Below are positions 16,327-21,241 of a stretch of DNA of 21,241 nt, piece by piece; the stretch's first letter is position 1; each line of letters opens with the position of its first letter. A program made the translations under genes and the position numbers. The notes beneath the pieces were generated by a model. That model was given only the letters and a program-made list of their open reading frames with translations. It did no database searches and was not told the DNA's origin. The stretch is taken from positions 1-21,241 of the forward strand of contig JBHJOH010000153.1 of assembly GCA_050329955.1 (NCBI GenBank), read 5' to 3'. This stretch comes from JAOUGY01 sp050329955 (GTDB taxonomy: Bacteria; Actinomycetota; Acidimicrobiia; Spongiisociales; ZC4RG35).

Positions 16327-17487
16327 TCAGCCCCGCTCTGTGTTCCGCAAGGATTCCGCCGGAGCACCGAGCGCGGCGTCGATCGCGGCCCGCGCCCGAT
16401 CCTCCGACTCGGGCATCAGGTGGGCGTAGGTGCGCAAGGTGAAGCCGGGATCGTGGTGGCCCAGGTATTCGGACACTGCTCGGATGCTGACCCCGCTCTC
16501 GAGAAGAACTGAGGCGTAGTGGTGTCTGAGGGCGTGCATTCCGTTCGCCCGGTTTCGCTCGAGCCCGGCCGCACTCAGGGCTGGCTTCCAGGCGTTGTGG
16601 GTGAAGTAGGCGCGGGTGAGGGGTCCACGGTCCCGGTTCGTGAACATCAGCTCGACACTCCGCATCTCTCCACCCGGTTCCCGCCAGGGGAGTTCCACCC
16701 CCGCAGTGCCGAACCTTTGGACGTGTCCCGCCACGGCCATCGCGACGACATCGGGCAGCGGCACCTCCCGCTCCCTGCCCCCCTTCGGCGGGGCGAGGAC
16801 CACCCGGTTCTGGACCAGGCGCAGCTGCTGACGGACTTGGACGACTCGTCGTAGGAAGTCGATCGCCTCCAGGGCGAGGCCGAAGATCTCGCCCTGGCGC
16901 AGCCCGCAGCCGGCACCCAGTACGGGCATGGCGCGGAGCTCGTCAGGGTGGCCTTCGACGACACCGTGGACCGTCTCCACGGTCCACGGGACCACCCTGC
17001 GCCGGTCAACCCGTGGCGCTTTCACAGACGACACCGCGCAGGGATTCGACGCGATCAGACCATCCTCAACCGCCGCAGAGAGGATGGTGGAGAGGTTGGA
17101 GAGGAGCAGTCGGCAGTAGGAGGGCGCAACCTCGGTCTGCCGGCTTCTCACCCACGCCTGAACGGTGGACGGTTTCAGATGGCGGAGCTCCATGTCCCCG
17201 ATCGTCGGCAGAATGTGGGTTCGTACCCGAGACTCCATCGTCTCCCGGGTAGAGGCATCGTATGTCTGCGCCTCGAGCCACTGGGCGGCGAAGTCGGCGA
17301 GGGTGACTTTTCCTGCCTTGGGATCGATGTAGCGGCCGGTTACCAGGTCGGCCGTCACCTGGTCGACCCATCTTTGGGCATCCACCCTCCTGGTGAAGGT
17401 CTTGGAGATCTCGCGACCCTCGGGGTCGCGGTACCGCGCCTGCCAGCGTCGCTGGTGTTCTCGCCCTCGGTCTTGGATGTGTGCCAT
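16327..17487 (-). CDS. int: Tyrosine recombinase / phage-type integrase of a mobile element
   Basis: This enzyme would integrate and excise the element by site-specific recombination. The 386 residues have an N-terminal arm-binding part with RWQARYRDPEGREISKTF, then a SAM-like core-binding domain (about 60-155). The catalytic domain has Arg197 (GLRQGE), Lys235 (PPKGGRERE), His318-x2-Arg321 (HALRH), His344 (LGHH) and the nucleophile Tyr354 (TYAHLM), so all key residues are present. The ATG at 17487 is preferred over a GTG at 17493, because AGGAGG lies 5 nt before the ATG. Its 3' end is 35 bp from moaA, marking the probable chromosomal boundary of the element. The xis-like gene precedes it by 63 bp. 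Confidence 0.93.
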   Translation of the reverse strand: MAHIQDRGREHQRRWQARYRDPEGREISKTFTRRVDAQRWVDQVTADLVTGRYIDPKAGKVTLADFAAQWLEAQTYDASTRETMESRVRTHILPTIGDMELRHLKPSTVQAWVRSRQTEVAPSYCRLLLSNLSTILSAAVEDGLIASNPCAVSSVKAPRVDRRRVVPWTVETVHGVVEGHPDELRAMPVLGAGCGLRQGEIFGLALEAIDFLRRVVQVRQQLRLVQNRVVLAPPKGGREREVPLPDVVAMAVAGHVQRFGTAGVELPWREPGGEMRSVELMFTNRDRGPLTRAYFTHNAWKPALSAAGLERNRANGMHALRHHYASVLLESGVSIRAVSEYLGHHDPGFTLRTYAHLMPESEDRARAAIDAALGAPAESLRNTERG

Positions 17488-17550
17488 CTTCACCTCCTAG
17501 GGAAATCGGCTCTGATCGAGGTCAACGTACAGGTCCACGGCGACACGCGC

Positions 17551-17742
17551 TCAGCGGCTGACATGTTCGAGCTGACCTTCGATCCACTCCTGCACGTCGC
17601 TCACTCGGTAGCGCACGTACTTGCCAACCCGGAATCCGGGTGGTCCTTCCCGCCGGTGGCGCCAGGCATAGATGGTGGCGACTGGGACATCGAGGTAGTC
17701 GGCGAGTTGCTCGACTGTGAGGAGCCGGTCGAGGGTGTCCAT
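17551..17742 (-). CDS. xis: Excisionase-like MerR/helix-turn-helix DNA-binding protein
   Basis: This 63-residue protein has a winged helix-turn-helix of the excisionase type: LLTVEQLADYLDVPVATIYAW (7-27), then RREGPPGFRVGKYVRYRVSDVQEWI. It should bind near the att sites and steer the integrase to excision, or act as a regulator. An in-frame ATG at 17772 would add 10 residues (MTGSPPTIRA); the ATG at 17742 gives the usual short N-terminus, but neither has a clear Shine-Dalgarno site. The longer start lies inside a GACCCTGTC repeat, so transcription may be controlled there. It is followed 63 bp later by the integrase. Confidence 0.82.
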   Translation of the reverse strand: MDTLDRLLTVEQLADYLDVPVATIYAWRHRREGPPGFRVGKYVRYRVSDVQEWIEGQLEHVSR

Positions 17743-17761
17743 AGCCCGGATTGTGGGTGGG

Positions 17762-17805
17762 GACCCTGTCATCCGGATGTCAGAGACCCTGTCGCGGACC
17801 CTGTC
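17762..17805. repeat. Three direct GACCCTGTC repeats upstream of xis
   Basis: Exact copies of the 9-mer lie at 17762-17770, 17785-17793 and 17797-17805. The first and third continue as GACCCTGTCATC. A CATCCGGATG palindrome (17770-17779) joins the first. They cover the likely promoter of the xis-int unit and could be operator sites. Confidence 0.75.
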
Positions 17806-17941
17806 ATCGCCCAGGACCTGTGGAACCTGGCCGCCGGACTCAGCGGATCCTCTGTGATCGGTGAGGGCGAGGGAAGTCCTTGTGCAAGTGCGGTCGACGC
17901 CTGGTTCGGTGGTCGGGTGGGAGGGTGTTTGACACTCGTCT

Positions 17942-17950
17942 GACAGGGTC
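17942..17950. repeat. Inverted copy of the GACCCTGTC repeat behind a TTGACA hexamer
   Basis: GACAGGGTC is the exact reverse complement of the three upstream repeats. It begins 8 nt after TTGACA (17929-17934), within the spacer of a possible plus-strand promoter facing the relaxase. This is a good place for a repressor that controls both directions. No convincing -10 follows. Confidence 0.55.
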
Positions 17951-18061
17951 GTGCTGTCTGATGCGAGGCGTGTTTGCGACGCTCAACCTAACTCTCGGAC
18001 AAAGTACTCAATCCCTGCCTGCCACGGCTTCTTCCAGGCCGAACAGCACCGCGTCACGCCA

Positions 18062-18091
18062 ACTCAACCAGGAGTGCGTCCACTCAACCAG
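18062..18091. repeat. ACTCAACCAG direct repeats 20 bp apart
   Basis: Two exact copies of the 10-mer lie at 18062-18071 and 18082-18091, so their centres are about two helical turns apart. CTCAACC also occurs at 17982-17988 and a partial CTCAATC at 18007. They may bind an accessory protein at the transfer origin. Confidence 0.5.
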
Positions 18092-18229
18092 CCGCCACGG
18101 CACGAACCGACTGAGCGTCACCCCCAAATCGTCACAGAACCAATCACTCTCGCTCCGCGATCTGCGACACCGCGTCCGAGAGCACAGACGAGTGCACACC
18201 TGCGGTGGATGGTGGCGGGGAGGCATGTC

Positions 18230-20911
18230 ATGACGGTGCGGGTGACCACGTTGAAGGGCGCCGGGGCGGGCCGGTACTACACCGAGCATCTGCCCTCCTA
18301 CTATCTGAATGGTGACGAGCCTCCGGGCCGCTGGTGGGGTCGGGGAGCGGATCGTCTCGGTCTTGAGGGCGTGGTCGACTCGGATGCCTTTCTGGCGGTG
18401 ATGGCCGGTCACGATCCGGCGACGGGAGGGAATCTGGGTCGCAGGTTCGGGGAGCGGGCGGTACGGGGTTACGACGCCACGTTCTCTGCCCCCAAGTCGG
18501 TCTCGGTCCTGTTCGGTCTCGGCGATGCGGACGTGCGGCGTGAGGTGGTTGAGGCCCACGAGTCTGCGGTGCAAGCCGTTCTGGGCTGGGTCGAGACCCA
18601 CGCCCACACCCGCATGCGTCACCATGGCCACATCATGTGCGTGGACGCCGAGGGGATCGTGGTCGGCGTGTTCCGTCAACACACCAGCCGTAAGCTCGAC
18701 CCGCAACTGCACACCCACGCGGTGATCGCCAATCGGGTACCGGCACCCGACGGCAGGTGGCTTGCCCTTGACGCCCGCACCATCAAGCTCGACCAGCGCA
18801 CCCTCTCGGCGTTGTATCACGCCAGTCTGCGAGCTGAGTTGACCCGCCGTCTCGGCGTCATCTGGCAGCCACCGGAGAACGGGATCGCCGAGATCGTCGG
18901 CATCGACCCAGACGTCTTGGCCGAGTTCTCCCAACGTACGAAGGATGTGGATCGGCGGCTCGATGAGAAGGTCAGGCGGTTTCGCACGGATCTGGGCAGA
19001 GAGCCGACGGCCAGTGAGCGGTGGAAGCTGGAGCGGGAGTCGGTGGTGGATAGCCGGCCTTCCAAACCCCACAGCCCCACCCCCGCCGAGCTGCGCCGAG
19101 AGTGGCAGCAGCGGGCACTGGCCCTGGGCCACGACCCGGGACGGCTCGTCGAGAACGTCGTCGGTCGCCAACGCGGTCTCGAGCGGATCGACTCCGCAGT
19201 GTCGGCGCGGATGGTCGAGGGGGCACTCGACTCGCTGAGTGAGCGCCAGTCAACATGGCGGCCGGCCGAGCTGGTTCGAGAAATGGCGGCAACCGTGCCC
19301 ACCGCGGTCGCCGTCGACTCCGCACAGTTGACCGACTTCCTACAGCGACTCGCCGACCATGCGGCTGCAGCCCGCTGCGTGGACATCTCCCGGCCCGTCC
19401 CGACCGGTGTTCCGCTTCGGCGCGACGGAAGACCGATCAGCGAAGCGGCCGTGGACCGGGCGCTTACAACCCAGGGCATTCTCGACGAAGAGGAACAGCT
19501 CATCGCCTGGGCCGATCGCCACCAGTCGGACAAGTTCGTTGGCGTCCCGGTGTGGTCCAAGAGCGAGGACTTCACCCCAGCACTGACGGAGGCGGTGGCC
19601 GCAGTCGCCGATGGCAGAGGCTTGGAGTTGATCGTCGGCCCTGCCGGTACCGGCAAGACCACCATTCTCGCCGCTGCGGCGCTCAACCTCGCCGCCCAGG
19701 GCCGTCTCGCTTTCGGTGTGGCACCGACCGCAGCGGCGGCCGAGGTACTGGCGACCGAAACCGGCATGGCGGCCGACACCCTGGACAAGCTGCTCATCGA
19801 GCATCACCAAGCTCGGCCGGCCGGTACCGCCTATAACCTGCCCGCCGGGACCACGGTGATCGTCGACGAAGCGGGCACCGCCGCCACCCCCAAACTGGCC
19901 GAACTGGCCCGGCTCGCCGACCAGAAAGGCTGGCGGATCGTCCTGGTCGGGGACCCCCGCCAGTTCTCAGCGGTTGGCCGGGGAGGCATGTTCGGCCACC
20001 TCGCCGACACATACGGTGCCGTCGAACTTGATCGGGTCCACCGATTCCGTCACCACTGGGAGCGCCGAGCCAGCCTCCGGCTCCGCGCCGGTGACCCGGG
20101 TGTCGTCGTCGAATACGAGCGGCGGGGACGGCTCCACGGAGGCGCCCACGAACAGATGGAGACCGAGGTCGTCATGGCCTGGGAGCAGGCCCGTCGACGG
20201 GGCGAGACCGTGGCGCTGATGGCCAACAGCACCGACACCGCGGGTCGGCTCAACCGGCTCGCCCAACACACTCGCATCAGGCTTGGGGAACTCGACGTCG
20301 GCGCACCCTCCATTCGAGTCGGCGACGATCTGATACTGGTAGGCGACGAGGTGGTCACCCGACGAAACGACCGGACCCTCCGCACCGACCGAGGGCTGAT
20401 GGTCAAGAACCGCGACCACTGGACCGTCACCGAAGTCCATCGTGATCGCATCGTCACGGTCACAGGACGCGCAGGCACTGTCCGGCTCCCAGTCGAGTAC
20501 GTGGCCGAGCATCTCGAACTCGGCTACGCCCAGACCAGCCACGCCACCCAGGGCCGTACCGTCGACACGGCGCTTCTTCTCGTCGATAGCCCAACGGACC
20601 GGCGCGGCGTGTACACCCCCATGACCCGAGGACGAGCCAGCAACCACGCATACGTCGTCATCGAGGACAACCAGTCTGCCCTCGATGTGCTCACCCAAGC
20701 CATCGGTCGTGACTGGATCGACCAACCCGCCATGGTCCGTAAAGCCCAGCTCGACCCTCACCCCATCCGGCAGCTAGCCGTGCTCGGCGAGGAAGACAAA
20801 GTCGACGAGCTCGAAAAGCTTGTCCACCGGCTCATCGAAGAACGCAGCGCTCGAGCACGAGAAGCGAAGCGCACAGCGGGTCGCGGCGGCCTAGAGCTGG
20901 ACATCAACTGA
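18230..20911 (+). CDS. MobF-family (TrwC-type) conjugative relaxase-helicase
   Basis: This enzyme would nick the transfer origin, stay covalently bound to the DNA and unwind it for conjugation. The 893 residues start with the relaxase domain: tyrosine pairs Y16/Y17 and Y24/Y25 fit the TrwC catalytic Tyr18 and Tyr26, with YDATFSAPKS at 81-90. The metal-binding His triad is H151, H161 and H163 (LHTHAVIAN), near the TrwC His150/161/163 positions. The second half is a RecD/TraI-like helicase: Walker A GPAGTGKTT (470-478), VIVDEAGT (543-550), GDPRQFSAVG (574-583), and SHATQGRTVD and MTRGRASN near the end. The ATG at 18230 has GGGGAGG 6 nt upstream and is preferred over the longer frame. It is about the size of TrwC. 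No type IV secretion genes are in the window. Confidence 0.93.
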   Translation: MTVRVTTLKGAGAGRYYTEHLPSYYLNGDEPPGRWWGRGADRLGLEGVVDSDAFLAVMAGHDPATGGNLGRRFGERAVRGYDATFSAPKSVSVLFGLGDADVRREVVEAHESAVQAVLGWVETHAHTRMRHHGHIMCVDAEGIVVGVFRQHTSRKLDPQLHTHAVIANRVPAPDGRWLALDARTIKLDQRTLSALYHASLRAELTRRLGVIWQPPENGIAEIVGIDPDVLAEFSQRTKDVDRRLDEKVRRFRTDLGREPTASERWKLERESVVDSRPSKPHSPTPAELRREWQQRALALGHDPGRLVENVVGRQRGLERIDSAVSARMVEGALDSLSERQSTWRPAELVREMAATVPTAVAVDSAQLTDFLQRLADHAAAARCVDISRPVPTGVPLRRDGRPISEAAVDRALTTQGILDEEEQLIAWADRHQSDKFVGVPVWSKSEDFTPALTEAVAAVADGRGLELIVGPAGTGKTTILAAAALNLAAQGRLAFGVAPTAAAAEVLATETGMAADTLDKLLIEHHQARPAGTAYNLPAGTTVIVDEAGTAATPKLAELARLADQKGWRIVLVGDPRQFSAVGRGGMFGHLADTYGAVELDRVHRFRHHWERRASLRLRAGDPGVVVEYERRGRLHGGAHEQMETEVVMAWEQARRRGETVALMANSTDTAGRLNRLAQHTRIRLGELDVGAPSIRVGDDLILVGDEVVTRRNDRTLRTDRGLMVKNRDHWTVTEVHRDRIVTVTGRAGTVRLPVEYVAEHLELGYAQTSHATQGRTVDTALLLVDSPTDRRGVYTPMTRGRASNHAYVVIEDNQSALDVLTQAIGRDWIDQPAMVRKAQLDPHPIRQLAVLGEEDKVDELEKLVHRLIEERSARAREAKRTAGRGGLELDIN

Positions 20912-21013
20912 TATCTGACCCCGGTGTCCTCCTGGTGGCTGAGGCCTTCTCCGCGCCCCAGCCCGCCACCATCGGTGGTCGACGCCAAGAAGGCACCCGA
21001 GCGCCGACGTGCC

Positions 21014-21055
21014 GATCCCGGACACTCGGCGAAATGCTCGTTTCTGTCCGGGATC
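21014..21055. repeat. 11-bp perfect inverted repeat downstream of the relaxase
   Basis: GATCCCGGACA (21014-21024) and TGTCCGGGATC (21045-21055) are exact complements separated by 20 nt. TGTCCGG occurs again at 21067-21073. It could be an operator, a terminator-like structure or the remnant of insertion-sequence ends. No poly-T follows. Confidence 0.65.
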
Positions 21056-21135
21056 TGGTGATCTCGTGTCCGGTCCGGAAGTCTTCCATGCGCGGAGCGA
21101 CGGCGGGTACGCGAAATGTTGACTGCGATTGGGTC

Positions 21136-21165
21136 TTGACCCGAGTCGTCTCCGACGTGTAGGTT
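21136..21165 (+). promoter_or_regulatory. Probable sigma-A-type promoter of a gene beyond the window
   Basis: TTGACC (21136-21141) is followed after 18 nt by TAGGTT (21160-21165), close to the actinobacterial housekeeping consensus. A 5-bp hairpin (21166-21179) sits at the expected transcript start. The transcript reads out of the window. Confidence 0.55.
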
Positions 21166-21229
21166 GGCGGGGAGCCGCCGACGTCACGGTCGGCCCGGAC
21201 AGCGAAGGGAATGCGCTGTTCTTGATGAA

Positions 21230-21241
21230 GGGGGAACTTCA
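21230..21241 (+). promoter_or_regulatory. Ribosome-binding site of a gene starting at the window edge
   Basis: AAGGGGGAA followed by CTTCA ends the window; the last A is at an ideal distance (about 5 nt from GGGGGA) to be the first base of an ATG. The start codon itself is not complete in the window, so the gene is only inferred. Confidence 0.45.

Larger units (their letters stand above)
17743..18229. other. Gene-poor regulatory or oriT-candidate region between xis and relaxase
   Basis: About 480 bp separate the divergent xis-like and relaxase genes. It is less G/C-rich and has no convincing coding bias. It holds four GACCCTGTC-type repeats, a TTGACA hexamer (17929-17934) and spaced CTCAACC repeats (17982, 18063, 18083). 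MobF relaxases usually act on an oriT next to their gene, so an oriT may lie here; no nic site is identified. An ORF at 17960-18233 overlaps the relaxase ATG but looks non-coding. Confidence 0.5.
20912..21241. other. Non-coding region downstream of the relaxase to the window end
   Basis: No gene is supported in these 330 bp. It contains an 11-bp inverted repeat (21014-21055), a promoter (21136-21165), a small GGCGG-GGAG-CCGCC hairpin (21166-21179) and a strong ribosome-binding site at the very end. Whether the mobile element ends here is not visible. Confidence 0.6.

Noticed and set aside
17929..17957. Full sigma-A promoter for the relaxase starting at TTGACA (17929)
   Set aside because: The -35 hexamer is perfect, but no acceptable -10 lies 16-18 nt downstream, so only the hexamer and the operator-like repeat are reported.
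17960..18233. A 91-codon plus-strand ORF whose TGA overlaps the relaxase ATG (ATGA)
   Set aside because: The overlap looks like coupling, but the product is Ser/Asn/Arg-rich with no recognisable domain, the codon third positions lack the bias of real genes here, and no Shine-Dalgarno site precedes it. It is treated as part of the non-coding region.
16306..20920. TCTGACC shared by the moaA-int gap (16307-16313) and the sequence after the relaxase (20914-20920), as a possible att core
   Set aside because: Seven bases are expected to recur by chance in 20 kb and the flanks do not match. The right end of the element is probably outside the window.
20891..21187. Minus-strand ORF of 98 codons after the relaxase
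   Set aside because: It covers the inverted repeat and the promoter of the next gene, lacks a ribosome-binding site and shows no domain. Similar reading frames can arise from G/C-rich intergenic DNA.

Overview
The window is high-GC DNA with strong G/C bias at third codon positions. It carries a SigK/RskA-type sigma/anti-sigma pair, tripeptidyl-aminopeptidase-like exported hydrolases and several genes that look leaderless. This points to an actinobacterium, possibly an Acidimicrobiia-like lineage; the lineage is inference from gene content only. I see no tRNA, rRNA or CRISPR array.

Layout. (1) Positions 1-1922: the end of a peptide-type ABC permease gene followed by two coupled ATPase genes (DppD/OppD and DppF/OppF type). 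(2) 1926-3098, minus strand: an N-methyl amino-acid (sarcosine/N-methyltryptophan type) flavin oxidase. (3) 3183-4621, plus strand: an ECF sigma factor of the SigK type and its zinc-motif, membrane-anchored anti-sigma factor RskA. (4) 8577-4717, minus strand: an operon for an exported DUF4331 protein, a TPR protein and a nickel/cobalt-efflux-like (NicO/RcnA) membrane protein with a very His-rich loop. (5) 8661-15208: housekeeping or accessory enzymes: an exported S33-type peptidase, a small Cys-rich hypothetical protein, an S9 prolyl-oligopeptidase, an HDAC/acetylpolyamine amidohydrolase, a hotdog-like protein and a thioredoxin-like protein. (6) 15269-16291: moaA. (7) From about 16292 to near the window end: a mobile element of tyrosine integrase, excisionase-like HTH protein and MobF (TrwC-type) relaxase-helicase, with a 457-bp gene-poor segment carrying repeated motifs. 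The far end of the element is not identified.

Main observation. The same bipartite motif, CCAATCC-N15-(C/G)CGAACAG, lies upstream of the sigma gene (plus strand) and upstream of the DUF4331 operon (minus strand). It resembles the promoter type I recall for mycobacterial SigK. This ties the SigK/RskA-like pair to the DUF4331-TPR-NicO operon as one autoregulated envelope or metal response module. A 36-codon ORF starts at the predicted transcription start of the sigma promoter.

Other structure worth noting: a perfect 32-bp palindrome inside the first ATPase gene; TANNNT -10 boxes 6-7 nt before the start codons of four chromosomal genes, suggesting leaderless mRNAs, whereas int and the relaxase have strong Shine-Dalgarno sites; three direct and one inverted GACCCTGTC copies between xis and the relaxase; and a promoter and ribosome-binding site at the right edge pointing to a gene just outside the window.
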